Assembly (NCBI GenBank): GCA_028285415.1
Contig: JANQPF010000003.1
Coordinates: 248,001-312,000, forward strand
DNA length: 64,000 nt
Source: Pseudomonadales bacterium
GTDB lineage: Bacteria; Pseudomonadota; Gammaproteobacteria; Pseudomonadales; Azotimanducaceae
Direction of reading: 5' to 3'
Shown: one piece after another, positions 17,686 to 27,410 of the stretch
Layout: each line of letters begins with the position of its first letter
How positions within the stretch are numbered: the first letter of the stretch is position 1
Notes under the pieces: model-generated
The model's database searches: none
What the model was told of the DNA's origin: nothing
Seen by the model: the letters and a program-made list of their open reading frames with translations, nothing else
Position numbers and translations under genes: made by a program

Positions 17686-18393
17686 ATGCGACCCAGTGGT
17701 CGAGCACCGGACGCGATGCGGCCGGTCCGGTTTACCCGCCGTTTTACGAAACACGCCGCCGGGTCGGTGCTCGTGGAGTTTGGCGACACAAAAGTCCTGT
17801 GCACGGCAGCCGTCGAAGACTCAGTGCCCGGATTCATGCGCGGCCGCGGCGAAGGCTGGGTAACGGCAGAGTACGGCATGCTGCCGGGTGCTACCCACAC
17901 GCGCAACGATCGCGAGGCGTCACGCGGCAAACAGAGCGGCCGCACCGTCGAGATCCAGCGCCTCATCGGCCGCTCGTTGCGCGCCATGGTGGATATGCAG
18001 GCGCTCGGCGAACGCACCATCCGCATCGACTGTGACGTCCTGCAGGCAGACGGTGGTACCCGCACCGCGTCCATTACCGGTGGCGCGGTGGCGCTGGCGG
18101 ATGCCATCCGCTCTCTCCCTGACGTTCAGGGTGCGTTCAACGAGCTTGTGGCATCTGTATCCGTAGGTATTTATCAGGGTGTCCCGGTATTGGACCTGGA
18201 CTACGATGAGGACTCGAACGCGGAAACGGACATGAACGTGGTGCGTCTGGGTGGCGGGGGTTTCATCGAGATTCAGGGCACTGCCGAAGGCGCACCCTTT
18301 TCGGCGGATGAGCTCGACAGCCTGATCAAGCTGGCTGAAGCCGGTACGGCCGAGCTGCTCGAGCTGCAGCAGGCGGCGTTGTCTGAAAGCTGA
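17686..18393 (+). CDS. rph: Ribonuclease PH
   Basis: Phosphate-dependent 3' exonuclease that trims tRNA precursors; a cytosolic hexamer. 235 aa, normal. [16 protein letters not shown] and [23 protein letters not shown] start the protein, [19 protein letters not shown] carries RNA and phosphate contacts, and [18 protein letters not shown] carries the catalytic Asp. The ATG at 17686 has AAGGAG seven bases upstream; an upstream in-frame ATG at 17608 would add an unconserved leader. Followed by pyrE after 42 bases. Confidence 0.96.
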   Translation: MRPSGRAPDAMRPVRFTRRFTKHAAGSVLVEFGDTKVLCTAAVEDSVPGFMRGRGEGWVTAEYGMLPGATHTRNDREASRGKQSGRTVEIQRLIGRSLRAMVDMQALGERTIRIDCDVLQADGGTRTASITGGAVALADAIRSLPDVQGAFNELVASVSVGIYQGVPVLDLDYDEDSNAETDMNVVRLGGGGFIEIQGTAEGAPFSADELDSLIKLAEAGTAELLELQQAALSES

Positions 18394-18435
18394 AACGAGA
18401 GCAGGTCCGTTCGCGGATCTTTACGAGGAAACAAG

Positions 18436-19107
18436 TTGAGCGACAAGAAAACCACAGCATTCATCGACTTTCTGCTCACGCAGAACGTGTTGAAGTTTGG
18501 CGAATTCACGCTCAATTCGGGGCGCGTCAGCCCGTACTTTTTCAATCTGGGTGAAGTCAGCGGCGGTGCTGCCTTCGCCACTCTGGGTGAAGCTTACGCC
18601 GACGCGTTGGAAGGTTCGGGACTCGAGTTCGATGTCTTGTTTGGTCCAGCCTACAAGGGCATACCCATCGCCGTTGCTACGGCAGTGGCGCTCGCGCGGC
18701 GTGGTGTGGATGTCGGCGTTGCGTACAACCGCAAGGAGGCCAAAGATCACGGCGAAGGGGGACGGCTCGTGGGCGCCCCGGTCGAGGGCCGCGTGCTGTT
18801 GATCGATGACGTGCTGACCTCGGGCAAAGCAATACGGGACGCGGCGTCGCTCATTGCCGACACGCAGGCGGACATTGTGGGCTGCGTCATTGCCATGGAT
18901 CGTCAGGAAATCACCACGGCGTCTGCCGTCAGCGGCGACACGGCGGTGCAGGCGCTGGCGCGTGATTTGAACGCACCTGTGACGAGTATCGCAAATCTGG
19001 GTGACTTGATTCAGTATCTTGACCAATCTGATGACCCTGCCTCGACATCAACCCTTGCGGGTATGCGAGACTATCAGGCGCAGTACTGTCAGGTGACGAC
19101 TGTCTAA
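18436..19107 (+). CDS. pyrE: Orotate phosphoribosyltransferase
   Basis: Converts orotate and PRPP to orotidine 5'-phosphate in pyrimidine synthesis. 223 aa. FTLNSGRVSPYFFNLG binds orotate, GPAYKGIPIA follows, and the PRPP-binding motif VLLIDDVLTSGKAIRD is intact near residues 118-134. Start is TTG at 18436 with GAGGA upstream. The rph-pyrE pair is conserved in gammaproteobacteria, where an attenuator can lie between them; in the 42-base gap here I see no clear terminator stem. Confidence 0.95.
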   Translation: MSDKKTTAFIDFLLTQNVLKFGEFTLNSGRVSPYFFNLGEVSGGAAFATLGEAYADALEGSGLEFDVLFGPAYKGIPIAVATAVALARRGVDVGVAYNRKEAKDHGEGGRLVGAPVEGRVLLIDDVLTSGKAIRDAASLIADTQADIVGCVIAMDRQEITTASAVSGDTAVQALARDLNAPVTSIANLGDLIQYLDQSDDPASTSTLAGMRDYQAQYCQVTTV

Positions 19108-19132
19108 TGGATAAGCAACGAGGCCTTCGAAG

Positions 19133-19765
19133 ATGAAGATCGCTGTGCAAACGACGGGGTGGCTGCGCCGGATTGTCGGCCTGGCGCTGCTGTGCCTGGC
19201 TGTTTCCGCCCATGGTTACTTCCGCTACGTGGACGAAAATGGCGATCTGGTGCTGTCGCAGACGATTCCCAATGATCGCGTGAAGTATGGCTACGAAATC
19301 GTCGATCAGCACGGCAACCTCATTGAGCGCGTGCCGCCGCAGCTTTCGGATGAGGCGTATCAGGAAAAGCTGAGAGTCGACGCCATGCGCAACGAATGCC
19401 GACGCGCCTTTGATCGTGTGCACAAGCTCTATCAGGTGCTGGACGACATTGACTACGCCGAGGAGCAGGCGCTGAAATCTCTGGAGACGCGAGTTGCCAA
19501 TACGCGTGCCAATCGTGCCGTGGCGCAATCCCAGTTGGAAGAATTCGAGTCGACGGCAGCGCAGCTCGACATTGCCGGAAAGACGATTCCGACCGCGCTT
19601 CTCAGCAACATCCAGCGCGCGGGCGCGCAGGTAAAGAACCTCGACGATGAGCTGAAACTTCGCGACCAGGAAAGGCTCGATCTCATCAATCAGTTTGCGT
19701 ACGACCGGGACGTCTTCCAGCTTCCGGACTGTGAAGGCGGTTTGCCGGCGCGCACCCGAAGCTGA
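19133..19765 (+). CDS. Exported coiled-coil protein with DUF4124-like N-terminus
   Basis: Function unknown. 210 aa. Residues 1-28 form a Sec signal peptide (hydrophobic core VGLALLCLAVSA, cleavage near AHG). The mature start YFRYVDENGDLVLSQTIPND resembles the DUF4124 beta-hairpin motif, in which an aromatic residue, D and G recur. Residues about 75-200 are charged and predicted helical or coiled-coil. Two Cys (near 88 and 202) could form a periplasmic disulfide. It starts 25 bases after pyrE and faces slmA with three bases between the stops. Proteins of this type sit near pyrE and argB in related genomes, but no role is known to me. Confidence 0.72.
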   Translation: MKIAVQTTGWLRRIVGLALLCLAVSAHGYFRYVDENGDLVLSQTIPNDRVKYGYEIVDQHGNLIERVPPQLSDEAYQEKLRVDAMRNECRRAFDRVHKLYQVLDDIDYAEEQALKSLETRVANTRANRAVAQSQLEEFESTAAQLDIAGKTIPTALLSNIQRAGAQVKNLDDELKLRDQERLDLINQFAYDRDVFQLPDCEGGLPARTRS

Positions 19766-19768
19766 CAA

Positions 19769-20353
19769 TCACTCGCCGAAGAGCGCTCGCTCCATGAGCT
19801 GCCACTGCTGATCCCAGTCCTGGGTCGGCAGCGCGCTGAATTCCGAACGCACGTACTGCTGTATGCGGCCCTCGGCGTAAGCAAGCAGCAGGTTGGCACC
19901 CGGATTGATCGGCAGCGTGGGCACGGTCACCTGACGTGCGTTGTGCTCGCGCAGCACCTGACGCAGCTGTGTCTCGAAGCGGTTCAGCAGCTGATGCATC
20001 CGTCCGCGCAGGCGCTCGTTCTCACCCTGTAGCGCATCCCCGACAAACAAGCGGGCAAAACCGGGATTCCGTTCGACGAAGCTCAGCAGCAGAAAGACGA
20101 TGTTGCGGCAGCGCGCGGACGCTTCGGTTTGCTCGTTGAGAATCAGATTGATGCGGGTGAACAAGGTCTCCTCGGCAAAACTGATGAGGCCTTCGAGCAT
20201 TTTCGCTTTGCTCGGAAAATGCCGGTAGAGCGCCGCCTCCGAAACGCCAACGCGCCCGGCGAGCGCCGCGGTGGTGATGCGGCCGCCCGGATGTTCCTGC
20301 AGCATGGCCGCGAGGGCTTCCAGGATCTGTTGACGACGGTTGATTTTCGCCAT
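19769..20353 (-). CDS. slmA: Nucleoid occlusion factor SlmA (TetR family)
   Basis: DNA-bound inhibitor of FtsZ assembly over the nucleoid. 194 aa. The TetR-type helix-turn-helix is at about residues 20-55 (RITTAALAGRVGVSEAALYRHFPSKAKM). The protein matches SlmA beyond that domain: FAEETLFTRINLI, LSFVERNPGFARLF, and the C-terminal YAEGRIQQYVRSEFS. The ATG at 20353 lies four bases after the argB stop; the frame is open further upstream only as an argB shadow. Linkage to argB, coaBC and pyrE is typical. Confidence 0.92.
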   Translation of the reverse strand: MAKINRRQQILEALAAMLQEHPGGRITTAALAGRVGVSEAALYRHFPSKAKMLEGLISFAEETLFTRINLILNEQTEASARCRNIVFLLLSFVERNPGFARLFVGDALQGENERLRGRMHQLLNRFETQLRQVLREHNARQVTVPTLPINPGANLLLAYAEGRIQQYVRSEFSALPTQDWDQQWQLMERALFGE

Positions 20354-20357
20354 TGCT

Positions 20358-21278
<921 letters not shown>

Positions 21279-21284
21279 TCAGCG

Positions 21285-23885
21285 CTAGCGGAAAGTCAGG
21301 TTCTGGTCGATGGCGCTGAGGTGGGTCTGGAATTCATCCTGTATGCGCTCCAGCGCCTCGGCGTTGTCCGCTTCGAACCGGAGCGTCAATACCGGGCTCG
21401 TGTTGGAAGGCCGGATCAGGCCCCAGGCGTCCGCGTAATCTACGCGCAGTCCGTCGATGGTGGTCACGGTGCCGTCGCCAAAGTCCGTCCCGGCTGAGAG
21501 GCGCTCCATGATCTCGAACTTCTCGCCTTCAGTGGTGGTGATCTTGAGTTCCGGCGTCATATGCGTTTCCGGAAAGCGGCTGAACACTTCGTCGGGACCG
21601 TCGGCTTCGGAGCCCAGGATTTCCAGCAGACGCACCGCGGAATAAAGCGCGTCGTCAAAGCCGTACCAGCGTTCGGAAAAACAGATGTGGCCGCTGAACT
21701 CGCCGCCGAGCAGCGCGCCCGTCTCGCGGATCTTGGCTTTGATGTGAGAGTGCCCGGTGCGCCACATGATGGGCCGTCCGCCGAGCTCACTGATGACGGT
21801 GTTCAAGTGCCGGCTGCATTTCACGTCGTAAATGATGTCGGCGCCGGGGTTACGGCTGACGATGTCCTGTGCAAAGAGCATCATCAGCTTGTCAGGCCAG
21901 ATGATCTTGCCCGCGGGCGTCACCACGCCAAGCCGGTCGCCGTCGCCGTCGAACGCGAGGCCAAGGTCCGCGTTTTCTGCCTGGACGACCGTGATGACGT
22001 CCTCCAGATTCTTCGGGTCAGCAGGATCGGGATGGTGGTTGGGAAAATCACCGTCAACCTCGCAGTAGAGCTCAGCCACCTCGCAGCCGAGCTCCCGCAG
22101 GAGTCGCGGTGCCACCGCACCGGCGACGCCGTTGCCGCAGTCGACAACCACTTTGGGTGGCTGTGCGACGGCGACATCGTCGAGCACGCGGTCGATGTAG
22201 CTGTCTGTCAGATCGACGGCTTCAATGTCGCCTTCACCGTCGCTCAGGTTGCCGCTCTCGAGACGGGTATAAAGGTCCTGAATGCGATCTTCTGCGAGCG
22301 TGGTGCCGCCAATCATCATCTTCAGGCCGTTGTATTCGGGCGGGTTGTGGCTGCCGGTGACCATGATGCCGGTGCCCGTATCGAGGGCGAACGTCGCGTA
22401 GTAGAGCATGGGCGTCGGCACCTGACCGATGGTAATGACGTCGGTGCCACCCTCGGTGAGCCCTCTTGCGAGACTCGCCTGCAGTGGTTGACTCGAATGG
22501 CGTCCATCCCAGCCCACCGCGACGCGCGATTGATTCTGTGCCAGCGCCTCCGCCGCGAACGCGCGGCCGATCCAATAGACGACTTCCTCGGTCAGATTCC
22601 TGGTGGTGATGCCGCGTATGTCGTAGGCGCGAAACATGCTGCGGTCGATGTCCACGCCCATTGCCAGTGGACCTTCGGCTTCACTGACCTCAATGCCAAA
22701 GTTGTCTCCGCCGCTGGTACGCACGTCGAGAAAGTCCTCGTCGTCATCATCCTTTGTTGCTTTGGATTCGGCCTGCTTCTCTTTCTCTTCCTCTTCGGGC
22801 TCCGCTGCCGCGCTGTCCTCCTCATCCAGGCCGGCCAGCAGATCGTCGTCGTCTTCGGGCTTCGGCGCGGCTGCTTTGTCCGCTTTCACGGCGGGTGCCT
22901 GCCGACTGAACGCCTCCGCAATGCCTGCCATGGTGGCCAGCTCCAACCCGGCTGCCTGACCCTGGCGTCCGCGCAACAGGCGCAGTCCATGGTTGGTGAG
23001 GATTTCGGCGTCGTGCTCGAGCTTGCGTGCATACATGGAAAACGCCAGGTAAATACCACCAACGACAACCCCCCAGGCGACGAGGAGCGGCACCAGCAGC
23101 AGAATCGTCGAGTCGGCCAGCGGCACGTCGTCGGCGCTGGGCGCGAACGACAGCTGCCAGTGTGGAATGATCAACTGGCGCACGGCGCTGGACGAGAGAT
23201 TGGATTCGCTGCCGGCCGTCAGGACCGCCTGCGTGGGATTGCCTTCGAAGCTCTGCAACACCTCTAATCTGCCGCGCAGCGAGCTGAACGAGGCGAGCGG
23301 TTCGAGGAAAAACTGCGTGTCGAAGACGACGAGCAGTACACCCGCAACCACACCTTCCGGGGTAATGGGCTGCGCCGCGTAGATGAGATTGCGCTGATTG
23401 AGGCTGACTTCGGGACCGACGAATGGGCGCGTCTCGGCGCGACGAATGAGATTCAGGGCGGCAAACGAAATGGGCACGGCCGCATTCAGATCAACCGCGG
23501 CTGCGCCTTTTTCGATGATATCAACGCGGCGGATGTACGGATGCTGCGAGGCGAGGAGCGCCGAAAGCTCTGCGTGCCGGCCGGAATCGTAGGAGGCCAG
23601 CGCCTCGACGGTGGCGGAGGCGGTAGCCATGGCGCCCACAACCTGGCGCAGATCGTTGACGCGTCCGTCGAAAAACTCAGCGTAAAAATCGAGCTGCCGT
23701 TCGCGCTGCGCTTCCCGCTGTCCCTGGGCAGGCTCGAGAATGACCTGCCACCAGACCAGCGCGAACGCCACGATCAGACCGATCGTTGCAATGATGATGG
23801 CGAGCCCGCCACGTACCAGAAAACTGTCGGTGGGTCGGGTTCGTTTGGAAGTCTTCTTCTTTGCTTTTCTGGCAGCCACGTTCAA
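21285..23885 (-). CDS. algC: Membrane-anchored phosphomannomutase/phosphoglucomutase (long AlgC type)
   Basis: Interconverts hexose 6- and 1-phosphates for LPS and exopolysaccharide sugars. 866 aa, about twice the catalytic length. A TM helix lies near residues 28-48, an extracytoplasmic region near 50-260, and a second TM near 262-284. A cytosolic acidic Glu/Asp/Ala linker (about 345-400) precedes the catalytic domain, which begins at FRAYDIRG. The phosphoserine loop GTGIMVTGSHNPPEYNG places Ser at 512, and the metal loop is AFDGDGDRLGVV. The C-terminal RPSNTSPVLTLRFE binds phosphate. Start TTG at 23885 with AGGA upstream. A similar long form is known for Pseudomonas AlgC. Confidence 0.93.
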   Translation of the reverse strand: MNVAARKAKKKTSKRTRPTDSFLVRGGLAIIIATIGLIVAFALVWWQVILEPAQGQREAQRERQLDFYAEFFDGRVNDLRQVVGAMATASATVEALASYDSGRHAELSALLASQHPYIRRVDIIEKGAAAVDLNAAVPISFAALNLIRRAETRPFVGPEVSLNQRNLIYAAQPITPEGVVAGVLLVVFDTQFFLEPLASFSSLRGRLEVLQSFEGNPTQAVLTAGSESNLSSSAVRQLIIPHWQLSFAPSADDVPLADSTILLLVPLLVAWGVVVGGIYLAFSMYARKLEHDAEILTNHGLRLLRGRQGQAAGLELATMAGIAEAFSRQAPAVKADKAAAPKPEDDDDLLAGLDEEDSAAAEPEEEEKEKQAESKATKDDDDEDFLDVRTSGGDNFGIEVSEAEGPLAMGVDIDRSMFRAYDIRGITTRNLTEEVVYWIGRAFAAEALAQNQSRVAVGWDGRHSSQPLQASLARGLTEGGTDVITIGQVPTPMLYYATFALDTGTGIMVTGSHNPPEYNGLKMMIGGTTLAEDRIQDLYTRLESGNLSDGEGDIEAVDLTDSYIDRVLDDVAVAQPPKVVVDCGNGVAGAVAPRLLRELGCEVAELYCEVDGDFPNHHPDPADPKNLEDVITVVQAENADLGLAFDGDGDRLGVVTPAGKIIWPDKLMMLFAQDIVSRNPGADIIYDVKCSRHLNTVISELGGRPIMWRTGHSHIKAKIRETGALLGGEFSGHICFSERWYGFDDALYSAVRLLEILGSEADGPDEVFSRFPETHMTPELKITTTEGEKFEIMERLSAGTDFGDGTVTTIDGLRVDYADAWGLIRPSNTSPVLTLRFEADNAEALERIQDEFQTHLSAIDQNLTFR

Positions 23886-23911
23886 AGCATCCTGCTGATT
23901 GCATGGGGGTT

Positions 23912-23936
23912 ACCGGCCGCACGTGCTGCGGCCGGT
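23912..23936 (-). terminator. Perfect 10-bp hairpin between coaBC and algC
   Basis: ACCGGCCGCA (23912-23921) and TGCGGCCGGT (23927-23936) pair perfectly around a five-base loop, 14 bases past the coaBC stop. No T-run follows on the minus strand, so it may act as an RNA-stabilising stem or partial attenuator before algC and not as a full intrinsic terminator. Confidence 0.45.
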
Positions 23937-23950
23937 GATTTCGGCGGGGC

Positions 23951-25210
23951 TTATTGTGTCACAGTCTCGGGGTTTGTATCTGCTAACTGTGAGGCAAAAA
24001 TGTCCGGAATCTGGCTGATGAGGCTGTCAGCCAGCTGTCTTTTGGACTGCTTCGGGAACGTCACCTCACCACCGTCGTAGATGAATGTGGCGGCGTTGTT
24101 TGCGCTGTTGAAACCAATGCTGGGATCGGAGACATCGTTCAGCACAATCGCATCGAGACCTTTGCGTTCCCGCTTGGCCCGAGCATGCGCCAGCGTGTCG
24201 TTGGTCTCGGCGGCGAAACCGATGACCAGCTTCGGGCGCTGTGCGTGACGGGCAACCCCGGCGATGATGTCCGGATTTTCCACGAGACTGACGGTCATTT
24301 CCGCGCCGGGCTCGCCGGAACGCTTGAGCTTCTGCTCGTGAGAGGTTGCCGGCCGGTAGTCGGCAACGGCAGCGACGCCGATGAAGATGTCGACCTCAGG
24401 CAGGCGGCTTTGCACGGCCTGCTCCATCTCCAGCGCCGTAGTGACGTCGATGCGCTCAATGGGTGCGGAACTGGCCTGAACCTTGGGCCCGGCAACGACG
24501 ATGACCCGGGCCCCCGCCGCGGCCGCAGCTTCGGCGAGAGACAGTCCCTGGAGGCCGGAACTGTGATTACTGATGTAACGGACGGGATCGATCGGCTCGA
24601 GCGTCGGACCCGTCGTAATCATGACGGTGTGGTCTTTGAGGTTTCCGGGTACGGGGGTGGCAAGGGTGCGCCCTACCGCCGCAATCAACGCATCCGGTTC
24701 GCTCATGCGCCCCGGACCCTCGTCACCGCACGCCTGTTCGCCGCTGTCGGGACCGATGAGCTCGTAGCCGAGCGTCTCGAGCAGGCGCAGATTGTTCTGC
24801 GTCGCCGGGTGACGATACATCTGCTGGTTCATGGCGGGTGCCACGAGCACGGGCGCGGGTGTGGCGAGGCACAGGGTGGTCAGCAGATCGTCCGCCTGCC
24901 CGTGCGCGAGTTTGGCCATGGTATTGGCGGTTGCCGGTGCCACGAGCACCAGATCCGCCCAGCGGGCGAGCTCGATGTGACCCATGGCAGCTTCAGCCGC
25001 GCTGTCCCAGGGGTCCTGGCGCACGGGATTACCCGCCACGGCTTGCAGTGAGGTTGGGGTCACGAAGTGATGAGCGTTTGCACTCAGCACCACCTGCACC
25101 TCAGCGCCGGCCGCGCGCAAACCTCGCACAATGAAAGGCGCTTTGTAGGCTGCAATGCCCGCGCTGATAGCGAGCACTATCTGCTTATTCGTCAGGTCTA
25201 CGGTAGACAT
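23951..25210 (-). CDS. coaBC: Bifunctional phosphopantothenoylcysteine decarboxylase/phosphopantothenate-cysteine ligase
   Basis: Two steps of coenzyme A synthesis. 419 aa. The CoaC half (1-190) binds FMN, with active-site His in GHIELARWADL and the PAMNQQMYRHPA motif. The CoaB half (from about 195) begins MITTGPTLEPIDPVRYISNHSSG and holds the KIKK-like segment, here EQKLKRSG, and VIGFAAETND. ATG at 25210 with a weak ribosome site. dut, which commonly follows coaBC before algC, is absent. Divergent from radC. Confidence 0.95.
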   Translation of the reverse strand: MSTVDLTNKQIVLAISAGIAAYKAPFIVRGLRAAGAEVQVVLSANAHHFVTPTSLQAVAGNPVRQDPWDSAAEAAMGHIELARWADLVLVAPATANTMAKLAHGQADDLLTTLCLATPAPVLVAPAMNQQMYRHPATQNNLRLLETLGYELIGPDSGEQACGDEGPGRMSEPDALIAAVGRTLATPVPGNLKDHTVMITTGPTLEPIDPVRYISNHSSGLQGLSLAEAAAAAGARVIVVAGPKVQASSAPIERIDVTTALEMEQAVQSRLPEVDIFIGVAAVADYRPATSHEQKLKRSGEPGAEMTVSLVENPDIIAGVARHAQRPKLVIGFAAETNDTLAHARAKRERKGLDAIVLNDVSDPSIGFNSANNAATFIYDGGEVTFPKQSKRQLADSLISQIPDIFASQLADTNPETVTQ

Positions 25211-25358
25211 TTCGGTCTTACTCCATGCAGCGCTTGAACTGAAGCTCGTTCGCGATTTTACAGGTTATCTCAAAAGGGATCTTACAATTGATCTTAAAAT
25301 GGCGAGACACAGCGCATTTGTGCCATGCAGCAAAGTGCGCCACGACCGGAAACGGGGG

Positions 25359-26048
25359 ATGAAGCGGTCGGATTGGGCGGTCATGGATCAGCCGCGCGAG
25401 CGTCTCTTCAAAGCGGGTGCGCAGAGCCTCAGCGATGCCGAGCTCATTGCGCTGTGTCTCGGCACGGGTGGCACCGGCGAGGACGCCGTGAGCCTGGGCC
25501 GCCGCCTGCTGGCGGAGCACGGCGGGATTGGCGGGCTGCTGCATGCCTCGCCGCGGCGGCTCTTGATGAGCCGTGGTCTGGGGTATGCGCGGGTGGCGCT
25601 CTTGAAAGCGATTGTCGAGCTGCAGGCGCGACAGGCGGAGGCTACTTTACGGCAGCGTCCGGCATTTGCCGACGCGGGCGCGGCAGGCACCTTTGTCAGC
25701 GCGCGGATCGGCTACTGCGAGCGCGAGGTTTTCGGCTGTTTGTTTCTCGACAGCCGCCACCGCCTGCTCGGCTGGGACGAGCTGTTCCTGGGCTCGATCA
25801 ACCGCGCTCATGTGCATGCCAGAGAAGTGCTGCGCCGGGCCATGGAATACAACGCCGCCGCGGTGGTACTTGCCCACAATCATCCGTCCGGTAACGCAGA
25901 ACCGAGCCAGGCGGACCTGCACATCACGCGCGAGCTCGAAAGCCTGCTCGAAAAGGTCGACATCAGCGTCCTGGACCACCTCGTCGTTGCCGGGTCGGGT
26001 TGGGTGTCACTGGCCGCCCGCGGCCTCATCAGCCGCCAGCTCGCGTAG
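25359..26048 (+). CDS. radC: RadC family JAB-domain protein
   Basis: JAB1/MPN-type metalloprotein historically named DNA repair protein RadC, though its repair role is doubtful. 229 aa from the ATG at 25359 (MKRSDWAVMDQPRERL). Residues 1-75 form a helix-hairpin-helix region (GAQSLSDAELIALCLGTG). The JAB metal motif is intact: the E of AREVLRRAMEYN and AHNHPSGNAEPSQAD with its two His and Asp. An in-frame start at 25155 would overlap coaBC and is unlikely. The order coaBC-radC divergent, followed by rpmB-rpmG, is conserved. Confidence 0.92.
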   Translation: MKRSDWAVMDQPRERLFKAGAQSLSDAELIALCLGTGGTGEDAVSLGRRLLAEHGGIGGLLHASPRRLLMSRGLGYARVALLKAIVELQARQAEATLRQRPAFADAGAAGTFVSARIGYCEREVFGCLFLDSRHRLLGWDELFLGSINRAHVHAREVLRRAMEYNAAAVVLAHNHPSGNAEPSQADLHITRELESLLEKVDISVLDHLVVAGSGWVSLAARGLISRQLA

Positions 26049-26055
26049 TTTTGTA

Positions 26056-26084
26056 TTGCCCAGGCTCCGCGGGTCTGGTATAAA
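26056..26084 (+). promoter_or_regulatory. Sigma-70 promoter for rpmB-rpmG
   Basis: TTGCCC (26056-26061), a 17-base spacer and an extended -10, TGG TATAAA (26076-26084), stand 31 bases before rpmB. Spacing and -10 quality make this one of the best promoters in the window. Confidence 0.65.
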
Positions 26085-26114
26085 CGCGCCTCTTTTTCTC
26101 AGGGGGCCTGAAAG

Positions 26115-26351
26115 ATGTCTCAGGTATGCCAGGTAACCGGCAAGCGCCCGATGGCAGGCAACAACGTCAGCCACGCGCAGAACAAGACCAGACGGCGTTT
26201 TCTGCCGAATCTGCACTACCATAGATTCTGGGTTGAATCCGAAAAGCGCTACGTCAAGCTGCGCGTGTCCTCCAAGGGCATGCGGATCATCGACAAGAAA
26301 GGCATTGACGTTGTGCTCGCGGACCTGCGTGCCGCGGGCCAGCGCGTCTGA
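26115..26351 (+). CDS. rpmB: 50S ribosomal protein L28
   Basis: Large-subunit ribosomal protein, 78 aa, the normal length. [34 protein letters not shown] is diagnostic, with the basic RNA-binding segment. Its single N-terminal Cys (residue 5) lacks partners, so this is the zinc-free (C-) form. First gene of the rpmB-rpmG pair, 27 bases apart. Confidence 0.97.
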   Translation: MSQVCQVTGKRPMAGNNVSHAQNKTRRRFLPNLHYHRFWVESEKRYVKLRVSSKGMRIIDKKGIDVVLADLRAAGQRV

Positions 26352-26378
26352 TTTCAGACCCGTAAAGAAGAGGTAGAC

Positions 26379-26534
26379 ATGCGAGAAAAGATCAAACTGG
26401 TATCCAGCGCGGGCACGGGCCACTACTACACCACCGACAAGAACAAGCGCACCATGCCGGATAAGCTTGAGATGAAGAAGTTCGACCCGGTGATCCGCAA
26501 GCACGTGATCTACACGGAAGCCAAGATCAAGTAA
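26379..26534 (+). CDS. rpmG: 50S ribosomal protein L33
   Basis: Large-subunit ribosomal protein, 51 aa ([18 protein letters not shown]... to ...YTEAKIK). It has [20 protein letters not shown] and no CxxC pairs, so it is the zinc-independent form. AAGAAGAGG lies before the ATG. mutM begins eight bases after its stop, and the two may be cotranscribed. Confidence 0.97.
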   Translation: MREKIKLVSSAGTGHYYTTDKNKRTMPDKLEMKKFDPVIRKHVIYTEAKIK

Positions 26535-26542
26535 CCCCCCTC

Positions 26543-27376
26543 ATGCCCGAGCTCCCGGAAGTCGAAACGACTCGTCGGGGTATTGCACCCTGGGTGGTCG
26601 GGCAGACCGTCACCGGCTGGACAATCCGCAATCCCCATCTGCGCTGGCCGGTAGATATTCCTGACACACTGCGCGGCCAGCCCGTGCACACGGTCGGCCG
26701 GCGAGGTAAGTACTTACTTATCGGCAGCCCCGCGGGTTACCTCATAGTGCATCTGGGCATGTCGGGCAGCCTGCGCATCCTCGAAGGCGCCACACCGCCG
26801 CTCACCCACGATCACGTGGACATTGAGCTGGCCTCCGGGAGGATCCTGCGGCTGAACGATCCGCGCCGTTTTGGCTGTGTGTTGTTTCAAACCGGCGATG
26901 TTGAAACCCATTGGTTGCTCAAGCACCTGGGCGTTGAGCCGCTGGGGAACGAGTTCTCCGGAGACTACCTCTTCGAAAAGTCGCGCAAGCGGAAAGTTGC
27001 AGTTAAAAACTTCATCATGGACAGCAAGGTGGTCGTCGGCGTGGGCAATATCTACGCTGCCGAGGCGCTGTTCATGGCTGGGATTCGCCCGGGCACCGGC
27101 GCGGGCCGCATTCCGCGGCATGCCTACGAGCAACTTGCCGTTGCCATTCGCGAGGTGCTCATGCGTTCGGTCCGCCAGGGCGGCACGACGCTGCGGGATT
27201 TTGTCGGTTCGGACGGCAATCCCGGTTACTTCAAGCAGCAGCTGAACGTCTACGGGCGGCAGGGCGAACCCTGTCGGGTCTGTGGGACCGGGTTGAAACT
27301 GCAGATTCTGGGTCAACGGAGCACGGTTTATTGCCCAAATTGCCAAACCTCACAAGGATTTAGGCCAACAAAGTGA
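26543..27376 (+). CDS. mutM: Formamidopyrimidine-DNA glycosylase
   Basis: Removes 8-oxoguanine and formamidopyrimidines and nicks the abasic site. 277 aa. The N-terminal PELPEVETTRRG supplies the catalytic Pro2 and Glu3 after Met removal. Lys in RRGKYLLI and Arg in NDPRRFGC follow. The helix-two-turn-helix is near VGVGNIYAAEALFMAGI, and the zinc finger CRVCGTGLKLQIL...CPNC closes the protein. It begins eight bases after rpmG. Confidence 0.96.
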   Translation: MPELPEVETTRRGIAPWVVGQTVTGWTIRNPHLRWPVDIPDTLRGQPVHTVGRRGKYLLIGSPAGYLIVHLGMSGSLRILEGATPPLTHDHVDIELASGRILRLNDPRRFGCVLFQTGDVETHWLLKHLGVEPLGNEFSGDYLFEKSRKRKVAVKNFIMDSKVVVGVGNIYAAEALFMAGIRPGTGAGRIPRHAYEQLAVAIREVLMRSVRQGGTTLRDFVGSDGNPGYFKQQLNVYGRQGEPCRVCGTGLKLQILGQRSTVYCPNCQTSQGFRPTK

Positions 27377-27410
27377 TAAAGTGCGCGCTGATCCGCATGG
27401 AGATACGATC

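Noticed and set aside
18394-18435. pyrE attenuator between rph and pyrE
   Set aside because: The 42 bases hold no clear stem followed by a T-run.
21561-23267. A 568-codon frame antisense to algC
   Set aside because: Shadow of the algC catalytic and linker regions; it has no ribosome site or family motif.
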